NCBI RefSeq assembly: GCF_017571525.1 | Contig: NZ_JAGETY010000002.1 | Coordinates: 1 to 64,000, forward strand | Length of the DNA stretch: 64,000 nt | Direction of reading: 5' to 3' | DNA from: Hymenobacter sp. BT559 | GTDB lineage: Bacteria > Bacteroidota > Bacteroidia > Cytophagales > Hymenobacteraceae | Shown here: one piece after another, positions 1 to 8,334 of the stretch | Layout: every line of letters starts with the position of its first letter | Numbering within the stretch: the stretch's first letter is position 1 | Program-made: the position numbers and the translations under genes | The notes under the pieces: model-generated | The model's database searches: none | Told to the model about the DNA's origin: nothing | Seen by the model: only the letters and a program-made list of their open reading frames with translations

Positions 1-30
1 ATCCTGAGCCAGGATCAAACTCTCCATTGT
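1..30 (-). rRNA. rrs: 16S ribosomal RNA, 5' end only
   Basis: Read on the minus strand, the first 30 bases end in GAGTTTGATCCTGGCTCAGG, the near-universal 5' signature of bacterial 16S rRNA. Only the first ~30 nucleotides are present; the gene runs off the left edge. The mature 5' end is placed near base 30 by analogy with E. coli, where about eight nucleotides precede GAGTTTGATC. The upstream minus-strand DNA has the leader and promoters expected of an rRNA operon. Confidence 0.97.
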
Positions 31-256
31 AAAATATTCCTGCACCTTACCCAAGTAAGGCTGATGTCGAGTGCTAATCCGACTCGTATTAACGAGTTCA
101 ATTTTAATGTTACGTTTCTACTTACTTGCGTAAGTATACTTACCATTTGTCTTTTCCAGTCATTCAAAGAACGTTTGTTGCTTCCAATTGAAGCAACATA
201 GTGGATTGTATCCAACCCTATTTCTCGTTGTTTACAGGCCCCGTTCTAATCGGGAG
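31..256 (-). promoter_or_regulatory. rRNA operon leader with processing stems and boxA-like element
   Basis: This untranslated stretch lies between the nearest rRNA promoter and the 16S gene. It contains several short perfect inverted repeats: CCTTAC/GTAAGG at 47-62, ACTCG/CGAGT at 82-97, ACTT/AAGT around 123-134 and GTTGCTTC/GAAGCAAC at 178-200. The stem at 47-62 sits where one side of a 16S processing stalk is expected. On the minus strand, GTTCTTTGAATG at about 161-172 resembles a boxA antitermination element. The boxA and processing roles are inferred from position and similarity only. Confidence 0.6.
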
Positions 257-258
257 TG

Positions 259-288
259 CAAAAGTACGACAAAGTTTTTATTTTGCAA
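259..288 (-). promoter_or_regulatory. rRNA promoter P1 (nearest to 16S)
   Basis: Minus-strand -7 element TACTTTTG (259-266), 19-bp spacer, and -33 TTG (286-288). This fits the Bacteroidota housekeeping sigma consensus TTG-N17-23-TAnnTTTG. The sequence just downstream, CACTCCC, is shared with P3 and P5. Confidence 0.8.
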
Positions 289-361
289 GATTCAGAGTCA
301 AAAACTTTTTTACAATTTTTGTCTGTGATTTGCCGCAGCAGCTTTCGATTAAAGCGTACTG

Positions 362-390
362 CAAAGGTAAGAAGTTTTTTTGATTTTCAA
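362..390 (-). promoter_or_regulatory. rRNA promoter P2
   Basis: Minus-strand -7 element TACCTTTG (362-369), 18-bp A/T-rich spacer, and -33 TTG (388-390). It lies about 100 bp upstream of P1. Confidence 0.8.
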
Positions 391-533
391 AACTTAGAAG
401 AGAGATTTTTAAACTTTCTTGCCTTGTTTTTGCAAATCTAGACAACCTCGATTAAGCTGACTATTTAGGCTAACTACCTGTCATTTACAGAACTATTAAG
501 CGATGTTTCAAGCGCTTATTCTGTTTGGGAGTG

Positions 534-563
534 CAAAGGTAGCTTTATTTTTTTATTTTCCAA
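534..563 (-). promoter_or_regulatory. rRNA promoter P3
   Basis: Minus-strand -7 element TACCTTTG (534-541), 19-bp very A/T-rich spacer, and -33 TTG (561-563), followed downstream by CACTCCCAAA, which is also seen at P5. Confidence 0.8.
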
Positions 564-639
564 ATCTGAGGCGAAATTTTTTTTTAATTTTTCAACCTCT
601 CTATCGACGCTTCCGATGAACCGTTTCTGGAACGGGGTG

Positions 640-672
640 CAAAGGTACGCTGATAATTTTTGAAATCTGCAA
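640..672 (-). promoter_or_regulatory. rRNA promoter P4
   Basis: Minus-strand -7 element TACCTTTG (640-647), 22-bp spacer, and -33 TTG (670-672). The spacer is at the long end of the accepted range. Confidence 0.7.
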
Positions 673-738
673 GCTAGGTAGCGATTTATTTTTTCGGTTG
701 CCCCATTGTGCTGCCCTCGTCCGTTTGATTTGGGAGTG

Positions 739-769
739 CAAAAGTACCTCGAAAACCGGGGGTGGGCAA
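739..769 (-). promoter_or_regulatory. rRNA promoter P5 (most distal)
   Basis: Minus-strand -7 element TACTTTTG (739-746), 20-bp spacer, and -33 TTG (767-769). It is followed by CACTCCCAAA as at P3. This is the outermost of five tandem promoters reading toward the 16S gene. Confidence 0.75.
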
Positions 770-876
770 CGGGCACCAGACCTTTTCCGTACCAGTCGAG
801 TTTGGGCGGGTAGCAGGAAATAGCCGGCTGGGGTAGCAGTCAGGCGGTTAGCGAACCGGGAGTTGGCGAAAAAAAT

Positions 877-2133
877 TCAGGGCTGCGGGTCTTTTTCGAA
901 GAATAGAGACAGGTTGGGACGATAGCGGCGGGAGCGGCGTGACTCGTATTGGTAGAAAAGCTGGCCTAGCTGGGCTAGAAAGGGCTCGCCAATGGTATCG
1001 TATTCGTAGTTGGCGTCGTTTATAATATCATCCTGATTGACATAGAGGACGGCGCTGAGCAGGAATTCGGACTGGTGGAGGGAGTCGGCGAAGTAGGCGA
1101 CATCGGCCAGGTAGCCGTGCGACATGCCCACGATGTTGAAGATACGCAAGCCGGCTTGGGGCTGAGCCTCGGACCGGCGACCGTAGTAGAGGTACTTTTT
1201 GTAGGCATCGAAGTACTTGGGGGTAGCGTAGGGAGTGAAGTGGGCAGCGTGGGGCGTGAGGTGGAGGTACTGGCGAAGGAAGGCATGGTCGGCGGGTGTG
1301 AGGTGGGGGCGCTGGGTAGCGGGGAGAGCGTCGGGAAAGAGAGCGGTTTGGAGTAGGGTTGTTATATCAGCCAACGGGAGGTTGTTGGCAGTGGTGAAAT
1401 CATAAGGGCGGTGGATGACGCGGGTACCAACCTGGTAGGCGCGACCGGCAAAAACGGGACCTAGCGGCGGTGCGGGCGTGCGGGGATTGGTTTGGGCGGG
1501 CTGCTTATATAGGGTATCACCGGCCGGGGTGTGAAAGGCGATGGGATTGGTGTAGCGGTTGGCGGTGGTATCGCAGGGGGCGAAGCGGCGCACAATGCGG
1601 CTGCCAGGGTAGCCTAGCTGCCGGAGGCGGTCGTTGATTGTTTTTTGGCCAAGGAACTCGTAGAGCCGGTTGTAGGCGAGGTTGTCACTGACGAGAAGCA
1701 TCCGCTTGATATAGTTGCCGACGGTGGTCTGGCGGTCGGAATCGGCGGGGGCAGCAAATGGTACGGGCGTTTGACAGCGCCAGGCGGCGCCGGTGGACAT
1801 GATAGTACTCCTATTGATAGGAGCAGGCAGGGTATGAAGCTTTTCGAGGGCTAGCAGAGCTACGGGTAGTTTGACGAGGCTGGCGGGGTTAAAGTATTGG
1901 CGCGGATTGAGGTGGTAGGTGTGCTGGGTAAAATGCGGGGCGTTTTGGGCGTCGCGGTCTATCTGGGTATAGATGAGCTGAAGCTGGTAGGTGGCAGGGT
2001 GACTGAGCACACGGGCCAACGCGGGGCTAGTGTGAAGCAGACTATCAAGAAAATGAGAATCAGAGGGCAAGCTGGTTTGCGCCTGGGCAGACCAACTCAA
2101 CAGGAGCGCTAACAGAAACAGGATATACTTCAT
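877..2133 (-). CDS. Beta-lactamase-superfamily serine hydrolase, exported
   Basis: A 418-residue exported protein. The chosen ATG gives a clean signal peptide (MKYILFLLALLLSWSAQA); the longer reading adds an unlikely extension. It has the acylatable serine motif S-L-V-K at about residues 85-88 and S-D-N at 149-151, both typical of class A beta-lactamases and DD-peptidase relatives. Where the third motif K-T-G should lie there is G-M-S-H-G (about 336-340), so the binding groove differs from true beta-lactamases. It probably acts in the periplasm on an amide or ester. Antibiotic resistance cannot be assumed. It lies downstream of a lipoprotein gene but is separated from it by a terminator hairpin. 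Confidence 0.75.
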   Translation of the reverse strand: MKYILFLLALLLSWSAQAQTSLPSDSHFLDSLLHTSPALARVLSHPATYQLQLIYTQIDRDAQNAPHFTQHTYHLNPRQYFNPASLVKLPVALLALEKLHTLPAPINRSTIMSTGAAWRCQTPVPFAAPADSDRQTTVGNYIKRMLLVSDNLAYNRLYEFLGQKTINDRLRQLGYPGSRIVRRFAPCDTTANRYTNPIAFHTPAGDTLYKQPAQTNPRTPAPPLGPVFAGRAYQVGTRVIHRPYDFTTANNLPLADITTLLQTALFPDALPATQRPHLTPADHAFLRQYLHLTPHAAHFTPYATPKYFDAYKKYLYYGRRSEAQPQAGLRIFNIVGMSHGYLADVAYFADSLHQSEFLLSAVLYVNQDDIINDANYEYDTIGEPFLAQLGQLFYQYESRRSRRYRPNLSLFFEKDPQP

Positions 2134-2164
2134 AGCAGCAGGTATTTTGATACAGTATATAATA

Positions 2165-2198
2165 AGGAAGGCCGTGACACTAATTATCACGGCCTTCC
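2165..2198 (-). terminator. Terminator of the lipoprotein gene 2237-3493
   Basis: A 12-bp inverted repeat (GGAAGGCCGTGA / TCACGGCCTTCC) with a short loop lies just past the stop codon of the minus-strand lipoprotein gene and is followed on that strand by TTATTATATA. Confidence 0.7.
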
Positions 2199-2236
2199 TG
2201 CTAAGCGGACTGGTGCTAGCCCTACCCTACTTCGTT

Positions 2237-3493
2237 TTACTTTGTGAGAAGCACGCGGCGCTTGGCAAGTAGCAGATTGCTATCGGTTTGGCGCCAGTTG
2301 TAGCCGGTGCCGAAGGGCAATGGCTGAGCGCGGTGTAGGCTATCGTGGTAAGCGGCAGTTAGCTCGGGCTGGTATTGCTTGGCAAAGAGGTTGATAGGGC
2401 GCCGATAAGTACCGTAGTAAGTAAACTGCCAGGCATTCTTTGGGAAATACTTCATGGCAATGCCACTATCGTCTTGCAAGAGGTAATTACTGCGCTCCAG
2501 CACGAGGTTGCGGATTTTAGAAAAATACGACTTGTGCATGAGGTAAGTGGCCGACTTTACGTAAGTAGTAAGCGGGCCGAGGCCGCGTACATATTTCAGC
2601 GGCGCGTCTTTGGTGCCGAGCTTCCAGTCGCTAAGGTCAGCCGAGAAGTAATAAACCGTCTTCTCGGTGCCATCGGCAGCTTGTAGCTTTAGCTCGGCAC
2701 CCTGAATGGCTTTAGAGCCGGGGGCGCGGGTGGTGTCGGCCACCTCATGGAGCTGTCCTTGAGCATCAAGCTGCACGGGGCGAATGGCTTGCACATGGTT
2801 GCCGGTACGCGCGGCAAAAAGCATAATGAGCGGCACGGCCCCGTCAAGGTTCACCGACTTGAGGTCAATGGCCATGTCGTTGGTGCGGAAAAAACTGAAA
2901 TTCAGCACCGACCAAAGCGACTTCTTAACGGCGGGCAGGATGGCCGGATTTTCCAGATTAGCGAGGCTAGGCACGCTACCTACGGGCTCTAGCCCTACCA
3001 TGACGTAGGTGCTGGCCGTGGGAAACAGCGTGAACGCATTCAAAAAATCGGGGCCGCTGAATGGATAAAACAGTGTAGTTGTGGCTTGGCGCACCGAGTC
3101 GAGCTCTGTGGCGGCCCACTTATTCATACGGTCGGTGTGAGTGGTGCGGTACTTGACCCAGCTTTTATCCTGGTCTTTGGCAAATGCCTGCCAGGCGAGC
3201 TGGCTAGCCACCTCGGCGAGTGGGGTGCCGGCCTGGGGTGGCAGGCCGGCCAGGTAGGCCGCCACGTTCTGCACATTGGCGGTATCGGGAGCGAGGGAAG
3301 CGGTGGCTGGGCGCTGGGCCGCGGCAGGACGCTTGGCTACGGCGGCGGGAGGAACAGGCTGCACACCGGCTACCTTATTGGCCGTGTCGGCCATGGTTTC
3401 GGTTTTAACGGTAGCTTGGTGCTCGGTATCAGAGCTAGAGCAAGCAGTAAGCAGGGCAAAGGCCGGCAGTAGCGGCAGCAGGAAAAGGCGCAT
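2237..3493 (-). CDS. Lipoprotein of unknown function
   Basis: A 418-residue lipoprotein. The ATG at 3493 gives a standard lipoprotein signal, MRLFLLPLLPAFALLTAC, with the lipidated Cys at residue 18. An upstream ATG at 3532 would put 13 charged residues before it and is less likely. After the Cys there is a Ser/Ala/Pro-rich linker of about 65 residues, then a mixed globular domain rich in aromatic residues near the C-terminus. I do not recognise a catalytic motif or family. It should be anchored in the envelope. The gene stands alone: its neighbours run in the same direction but are separated by a terminator below and about 80 bp above. Confidence 0.8.
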   Translation of the reverse strand: MRLFLLPLLPAFALLTACSSSDTEHQATVKTETMADTANKVAGVQPVPPAAVAKRPAAAQRPATASLAPDTANVQNVAAYLAGLPPQAGTPLAEVASQLAWQAFAKDQDKSWVKYRTTHTDRMNKWAATELDSVRQATTTLFYPFSGPDFLNAFTLFPTASTYVMVGLEPVGSVPSLANLENPAILPAVKKSLWSVLNFSFFRTNDMAIDLKSVNLDGAVPLIMLFAARTGNHVQAIRPVQLDAQGQLHEVADTTRAPGSKAIQGAELKLQAADGTEKTVYYFSADLSDWKLGTKDAPLKYVRGLGPLTTYVKSATYLMHKSYFSKIRNLVLERSNYLLQDDSGIAMKYFPKNAWQFTYYGTYRRPINLFAKQYQPELTAAYHDSLHRAQPLPFGTGYNWRQTDSNLLLAKRRVLLTK

Positions 3494-3574
3494 TACTTTA
3501 AAAGACTGCTTGCTGCGTGAGTGGGCAAGCATGGTAGCAGCAAAAGAATAGGAATGAACGGAGTGCGGGAGCGA

Positions 3575-4927
3575 CTACTGAGGCTGGGCTTTCAGCCGCA
3601 GCTTTTGGGCCGCAAAATAAATTAGTAAGCCGCTAGCTACGGTATAGAAGCCATAGAGCGACTCCGTAGGCTTGTCTTTAATGATAAATACGAGCGTCCA
3701 GGCGCTGAGCGCGAGGAACAGCAACGGCGTGACCGGGTAGCCCCAGGCACGGTAGGGACGCGGCAATGTGGGCTGGCGCCAGCGCAGCACAAACACCCCT
3801 AGCACGGTCAGAAACGTGAACAGATTCAGCACAAAGCCGGCGTAGACTAACACAGCTTGAAAATCAGGTTTCAGGATAAACACCAGCGTGATAGCTACTT
3901 GCAGCAGCATAGCGCGCACCGGAATACCCGCCCGGCTGCGGCCAGCCAGCCAGCCTAGCGCCGGCAAGTCTTCGCCCATCGTCTGGACAATGCGGGGGCC
4001 GGCAAAAATCATGGCGCTGATGGTAGACACCAGCAGCGCCGCGATAACACCCCCCATCAGCCGGCCCAGCACCGGGCCAAACAGCCAGCTGGCCGCGAGG
4101 TAGCCTACTTCGAGCTGGCCTTTGAGCACGGCTAGGGGCGTGGCGCGCAAAAACACATAGTTCAGCCCCACATAAAGCAGCAGCACAACGGCGGTGCCCG
4201 TGAGCAAAATGCGCGAGAGGTTACGCTGCGGCTGCTCAATTTCGCCGGTGAGGTACACGGCCGCATTCCAGCCCGAGTAAGCATAGCTGACGTAAACCAG
4301 CGACACCGCAAACGTGGGGCTGAACAGGGCGCGCCAGCCCGCCGCATCGGGCACAAAGGCTAGCGGCTGCGCCTTGCCCAGCACCAAGCCTGCCCCTATA
4401 AACGACGTTAGTACCAATACCTTAAATGCCGTAACCACCACTTGCAGGCGGCTGCCAGCCCGAGTGCTACGGCCATGCACCAGGGCTAGCACCAGCACTA
4501 CCGCCACGGCCAGCACCGTGCCCCACGTATACGTAGTGCCCACGGCCAAGGGCGCGGCCAGCGCCGGCCAAACATTTTGGGCGTAGCGGGCCAGCGCCAG
4601 CGCGGCTAGGGCCGTGGGCGCCGCAAAGCCCACCGTAGCCGACACCCAGCCCGACAAAAAGCCCAGCGCCGGATGATAAATCTGACTCAGGTAATGGTAT
4701 TCGCCCCCCGAGCGCGGCATGGCGGCGGCCAGCTCGCCGTAGCTCACGGCGCCGCACAGGGCAATGAGGCCGCCCACCGCCCACAGCATGAGGAGCGCAA
4801 AGCCGCTCTGGATACCCATCACCTGAAAACCCAGGCTGGTAAAAACGCCGGTGCCCACCATACTGGCGATGACGATGGCGGTGCCGGTGCGAAAATTTAT
4901 TTTGTAGGTACTCGAAGCGTCGGGCAT
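3575..4927 (-). CDS. APC-superfamily amino acid permease
   Basis: A 450-residue inner-membrane protein with about 12 hydrophobic helices. The first helix carries V-I-A-S-M-V-G-T-G-V-F, the unwound substrate-binding segment of the amino acid-polyamine-organocation superfamily, followed by P-R-S-G-G-E-Y before helix 3. This layout fits the LAT/APA-type transporters that move amino acids by proton symport or exchange; the substrate cannot be read. The ATG at 4927 is used rather than the longer reading, because a minus-strand CATCTTTG promoter-like element lies at 4948-4955. It follows the DUF2480 gene on the same strand by 41 bp but probably has its own promoter. Confidence 0.9.
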   Translation of the reverse strand: MPDASSTYKINFRTGTAIVIASMVGTGVFTSLGFQVMGIQSGFALLMLWAVGGLIALCGAVSYGELAAAMPRSGGEYHYLSQIYHPALGFLSGWVSATVGFAAPTALAALALARYAQNVWPALAAPLAVGTTYTWGTVLAVAVVLVLALVHGRSTRAGSRLQVVVTAFKVLVLTSFIGAGLVLGKAQPLAFVPDAAGWRALFSPTFAVSLVYVSYAYSGWNAAVYLTGEIEQPQRNLSRILLTGTAVVLLLYVGLNYVFLRATPLAVLKGQLEVGYLAASWLFGPVLGRLMGGVIAALLVSTISAMIFAGPRIVQTMGEDLPALGWLAGRSRAGIPVRAMLLQVAITLVFILKPDFQAVLVYAGFVLNLFTFLTVLGVFVLRWRQPTLPRPYRAWGYPVTPLLFLALSAWTLVFIIKDKPTESLYGFYTVASGLLIYFAAQKLRLKAQPQ

Positions 4928-4947
4928 TGAAAGAGGGCTAGCAGCCG

Positions 4948-4955
4948 CAAAGATG
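4948..4955 (-). promoter_or_regulatory. -7 promoter element of the permease gene
   Basis: CATCTTTG on the minus strand, 20 bp before the permease ATG. It matches TAnnTTTG except for C in place of the first T. No good -33 TTG is visible. Confidence 0.4.
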
Positions 4956-4968
4956 CGCCCGCCCGGCG

Positions 4969-5502
4969 CTACCCTTCCGCTACAGCCGCCGCGGCCTTGG
5001 GCTTTTTGTAGAGCGGCACGGTGCTGCACGGCTCGCCATACATAATGCTCGCCGCCACCGGTAGCAGCCGCTGCATAATGGCCACATAGGCAAACGTGGG
5101 CACTGGCTTCTCGCCGCAGCCTTTGATAACCAGCTTAGCGTCTTGGTAATCGGCCGGGTTGAGGCTAGCGATGGCTTCCTCAAACAGCGACTGCTCCAGC
5201 GCTTCCAAATCGCCGAATACGTAATGGTGCGCATGGCCTTGCAGCTTGCTGGCCAGCAGCATATAGGCCCAGGTAGGCACAATGGCATCGGCCGAACAAA
5301 TAATGGCTACGTTCTGGCCGTCGTACTGCGTCCAGTCGTGGGTTTTTACAAACTCACGGAAGTCCTTTTCGCGCAGCATGAGGCCGTGGAAGAGGTTGTC
5401 CTTGATATCATACACCACCCGCGGGCCGGGGTGAATATAGTCTTCCAGGTTGAGCGTCACGAGGCCGCTGGCGGCCACCCGGTTCACGAAAAGCGGTTCC
5501 AT
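4969..5502 (-). CDS. DUF2480 family protein
   Basis: A 177-residue cytoplasmic protein without signal peptide or membrane helix. The opening (LVTLNLEDYIHPGPRVVYD), the D-W-x-x-Y-D-G-x-x-V-A-I-I-C-S-A-D-A-I-V-P-x-W-A block and the Y-x-D-A-K-L-V-I-K-G-C motif match DUF2480, a family largely confined to Bacteroidota. No biochemical role is known. Two cysteines (about residues 69 and 129) and several histidines could bind metal, but that is a guess. It starts 11 bp after the tsaB stop on the same strand, so the two are probably co-transcribed. Confidence 0.85.
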   Translation of the reverse strand: MEPLFVNRVAASGLVTLNLEDYIHPGPRVVYDIKDNLFHGLMLREKDFREFVKTHDWTQYDGQNVAIICSADAIVPTWAYMLLASKLQGHAHHYVFGDLEALEQSLFEEAIASLNPADYQDAKLVIKGCGEKPVPTFAYVAIMQRLLPVAASIMYGEPCSTVPLYKKPKAAAAVAEG

Positions 5503-5513
5503 AGCTGCTGTAT

Positions 5514-6212
5514 CTAGTGGCCTTTCGGCGTGGTAGTATATACCTCTTTTAAGTAAAATGGCTCATAATAAGCCACATCGCGAAAATCCTGGCGGTGATA
5601 TGCCGCTAGGCCCAGCTCGCCGGTGGCGATGGCTGAGGGCTGCACGCCGGCCAGGAAAAGCGCATTGGCCTGGTCGCCGACCAAGGCTTGAAACTTGACG
5701 GCGCCCGAGCCAAAGCATAACAGTGGTGACTGGGCCAAATGTTCGGCCAGCGCATCGGCGTCGAGGATGAGGTTGGTGGGGGCTAGCACCTCGGTGCCAT
5801 CGGCGCGGTAAAGTGCGGTGTATACTTCCTGGCGCCGGGCATCGAGCATGGGGGCGTACAAATAAGTAGCGGCACGCGGCGTGCGGGCGGCCACCTGGTG
5901 CGCCAGTGCGGGCAGTGTGCCCACGGCCACCAGGGGAATATCGAGGGCAAAGCACAGGCCCTTGGCCGCGGCAGCCCCGATGCGCAGGCCAGTATAAGAG
6001 CCAGGGCCATCGCTCACGGCCACGGCCCCGAGGTCGGCGAGCGCGAAGCCAGCATTGGCCACGAGCTGCTCGATGAGCACGGTGAGGTGAGTAGAGTGCG
6101 ACTTTTCAAGGCGCAACTCGGACTGGCCGAGCAGGCGGCCATCGGTGAGATGGTGCAGGGCTACGGCGCAGATGGGCGACGAGGTTTCGAGCGAAAGCAG
6201 GAGCATGGACAT
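5514..6212 (-). CDS. tsaB: tRNA threonylcarbamoyladenosine biosynthesis protein TsaB
   Basis: A 232-residue ASKHA-fold protein that works with TsaD and TsaE to put the threonylcarbamoyl group on A37 of ANN-reading tRNAs. The N-terminal L-L-S-L-E-T-S phosphate-loop-like strand and the V-S-D-G-P-G-S-Y-T-G-L-R-I-G signature near residues 67-80 are diagnostic. It lacks the metal-binding histidines of TsaD, as expected for the TsaB paralog. Two in-frame ATGs lie six bases apart (6212 and 6206); either is possible. It heads a probable two-gene unit with DUF2480 and is divergent from the FAD oxidoreductase gene. Confidence 0.95.
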   Translation of the reverse strand: MSMLLLSLETSSPICAVALHHLTDGRLLGQSELRLEKSHSTHLTVLIEQLVANAGFALADLGAVAVSDGPGSYTGLRIGAAAAKGLCFALDIPLVAVGTLPALAHQVAARTPRAATYLYAPMLDARRQEVYTALYRADGTEVLAPTNLILDADALAEHLAQSPLLCFGSGAVKFQALVGDQANALFLAGVQPSAIATGELGLAAYHRQDFRDVAYYEPFYLKEVYTTTPKGH

Positions 6213-6303
6213 AATACAGCCGGCAAGTTCCGGCCAAGGAGTAGGTAATTACAAACCAACTTGCGACGCGTTTGTCCGTTTGACTTGTGCTAACCCACCT
6301 GCT

Positions 6304-7713
6304 ATGCCCCCGGCTGCTCCTTATCAGGTTACGATTATCGGCGGTGGCTTTGCGGGCACGGCACTGGCGCTGCACCTGGCGCGGCAGCCTGGCCCGCTGC
6401 CCATGGAGGTGGCCCTGGTAGAGCCGCGCGCTACCCCGGGCCCCGGCTTGGCCTATTCGGCGCAGCGGCCCGAGCTGCTGCTCAACGTGCGCCCGCGCAG
6501 CCTGAGCGTGTGGGCCGATGCGCCCGACCACTTCGCGCACTGGCTAGCCCGACAGCCTGAGGCCGTGCAGGGCCTGCCCGAGTTTGCGCCCCGCGCCACC
6601 TACGGCCGCTACCTGGCCGAAGAGCTGGCTACTGCCCTGGCCCACCCGGCGGCCAACGGCGTGCGCATCAGCCACTACCCTAGCGAGGCACTGGCAGCCC
6701 CGCTCCTACCCGATGGCCGCCGGGCCGTGCAGCTAGCCGATGGGCGCACCCTGGCCAGCCACGCCACGGTGCTGGCGCTAGGTAATTTTCCGCCGCCCCC
6801 GCCCACCGGGCCCGACCACCGCTACCTGCACCACCCCGGCTACCACGCCGACCCGTGGGTACCCGGCACGCTAGCTAGCATTGGGGCCCACGAGCCGGTG
6901 CTGCTCATCGGGGCAGGCCTCACGGCGGTAGATATGCTGCTGGCCCTGCGTGCCCAGGGCCACCTCGGCCCGGTGCAGGTAGTGGCCCGACGGGGCAGCT
7001 GGCCCGCGGTGCACGGCCCAGCAGGTGCCCCTGCTTACCCCAATTTTTATTCGGAGATGGCCGCCGAAACCACCGTGGCCGGAACCCTGCGCCACTTGCG
7101 CCACCACCTGGCCCTAGCGGCTGCGCAAGGCATAGACTGGCGGGCCGTTATAGACACGCTGCGGCCCGACCTGGGCCGCATCTGGGCGGGCTGGCCAGTG
7201 GCCGAGCAAGCGCGGTTTTTGCGGCACCTGGCCGGGCGCTGGGCCCAGGCCCGCCACCGCATGGCTCCCAGCCACCGAGCCCTGCTTACTGAGCTAACCG
7301 CCAGCGCGCAGCTGCACACGGTGCCGGGCCGCGCGCTGGAGATAGTGCCTGCCGAGCACCTGCTGCGCGTGGGTATAGCGCAGGCTGGCAGGCCCTGGCA
7401 GTGGCTAGCCGTACCGCACGTCATTTGTTGCGCAGGGCCGCTGCTTGATTATAGCCGCCTGGCTACGCCCTTGGTGCAGCAGCTGCGGGCCGACGGCTGC
7501 CTGGTGCCCGATGCGCTGCGCTTAGGCATCAGCACCGATGCCGATGGCGCCTTGCTAGGCCCCGCCGGGCAGCCCAGCGCGGGTGGCTTATTTACGCTAG
7601 GGGCCAGCCGGCGGCCCGCCTATTTCGAGTCAACGGCGGTGCCCGAGCTACGCCAACAAGCCGCGGCCCTAGCCGCGACGCTGGCCCAGCGCTACCGCGC
7701 CGCCCAGCAATAA
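6304..7713 (+). CDS. FAD/NAD(P)-binding oxidoreductase (NAD_binding_9 type)
   Basis: A 469-residue flavoprotein. The dinucleotide-binding loop I-I-G-G-G-F-A-G is at about residues 11-18, followed by V-E-P-R-A-T-P-G-P-G-L-A-Y-S and the L-N-V-R-P-R-S-L-S-V-W-A-D block typical of the FAD-NAD(P)-binding family related to HpyO and YdhS. A second nucleotide loop, L-L-I-G-A-G-L-T-A-V-D, lies near residue 200. The substrate is unknown. The ATG at 6304 places the Rossmann strand correctly; the longer frame runs back into tsaB. It is followed by a strong hairpin terminator. Confidence 0.85.
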   Translation: MPPAAPYQVTIIGGGFAGTALALHLARQPGPLPMEVALVEPRATPGPGLAYSAQRPELLLNVRPRSLSVWADAPDHFAHWLARQPEAVQGLPEFAPRATYGRYLAEELATALAHPAANGVRISHYPSEALAAPLLPDGRRAVQLADGRTLASHATVLALGNFPPPPPTGPDHRYLHHPGYHADPWVPGTLASIGAHEPVLLIGAGLTAVDMLLALRAQGHLGPVQVVARRGSWPAVHGPAGAPAYPNFYSEMAAETTVAGTLRHLRHHLALAAAQGIDWRAVIDTLRPDLGRIWAGWPVAEQARFLRHLAGRWAQARHRMAPSHRALLTELTASAQLHTVPGRALEIVPAEHLLRVGIAQAGRPWQWLAVPHVICCAGPLLDYSRLATPLVQQLRADGCLVPDALRLGISTDADGALLGPAGQPSAGGLFTLGASRRPAYFESTAVPELRQQAAALAATLAQRYRAAQQ

Positions 7714-7714
7714 A

Positions 7715-7752
7715 AAAGCGCCCCACTGGTGGGTACCAGCGGGGCGCTTTCG
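7715..7752. terminator. Bidirectional terminator
   Basis: AAAAGCGCCCC pairs with GGGGCGCTTT around a 15-nt loop. It lies between the converging FAD oxidoreductase gene and the small minus-strand gene at 7779 and can serve both. Confidence 0.8.
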
Positions 7753-7778
7753 CAAGCAATCAATACCAGACGGGTAGC

Positions 7779-8048
7779 TTAAGCAGCTAGCGGCAAACCC
7801 TCGGGATAAAGCGGCAGCACCCGCGTTTCGGCTGGGCTGGGTGCGGCCTCCAGTGGCAGCGTAGCAGCCTGCTCGTCGTGGTGCCGGCGCAGGGCGCGCA
7901 TCAGCAGGTACTTATATTTTTCGGCATCGGCCAGAGCTTGCTCAATTGCTTGCACGGCATCAGCGTAGGCTACTACGGGTTGCAATTCACGGCGCGGGCG
8001 GCGGGCCTCAAATACTCGTTCGGCCAGGTAATCAGCAGGGTTTTTCAT
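7779..8048 (-). CDS. Small cytoplasmic protein of unknown function
   Basis: An 89-residue protein I do not recognise. The first 60 residues are predicted helical and charged (for example A-D-Y-L-A-E-R-V-F-E-A-R-R-P-R-R and A-D-A-E-K-Y-K-Y-L-L), followed by a Pro/Ala-rich tail. No signal peptide. The ATG start, normal codon use and flanking terminator support it as a real gene. About 290 bp of A/T-richer DNA lies upstream before the next gene; I see no convincing promoter there. Confidence 0.65.
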   Translation of the reverse strand: MKNPADYLAERVFEARRPRRELQPVVAYADAVQAIEQALADAEKYKYLLMRALRRHHDEQAATLPLEAAPSPAETRVLPLYPEGLPLAA

Positions 8049-8334
8049 GAGTGAGATGAAGCTTATAATTGTCTGCTATCCTAACAGCACCACCGGTACA
8101 TAGATTCCTTTTAATCAACTTTTAATCACCTCATAATCAACATGTAAATAACCATTTTAACAACACCGAACCGGGCTATTTTTTGGCAAGGTTTTGGTAT
8201 CATACCCAATGTCCGGCACTGCCTGTGGTTTGCGGCTAGTCTTCGCTTAGGAAATTAAACCACCCGGCCCGATTGTTATCTAATCATCAGTTGTTGTTTA
8301 CAACCTAACGCGGGAGCTTCGGCCCCGACTTATC

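Noticed and set aside
240..770. Regularly spaced repeats (GTGCAAAGGTA) that could be read as a CRISPR-like or tandem repeat array
   Set aside because: The repeat unit is a 10-16 bp promoter box, spacing varies from about 100 to 170 bp, and each copy has a matching -33 TTG. They are promoters, not an array.
516..776. Open minus-strand frame of 86 codons upstream of the rRNA gene
   Set aside because: It runs straight through three rRNA promoters, has no codon bias or conserved motif, and would be transcribed as rRNA leader.
6145..6303. N-terminal extension of the FAD oxidoreductase into tsaB
   Set aside because: The Rossmann strand begins right after the ATG at 6304; the extension is antisense to the start of tsaB.
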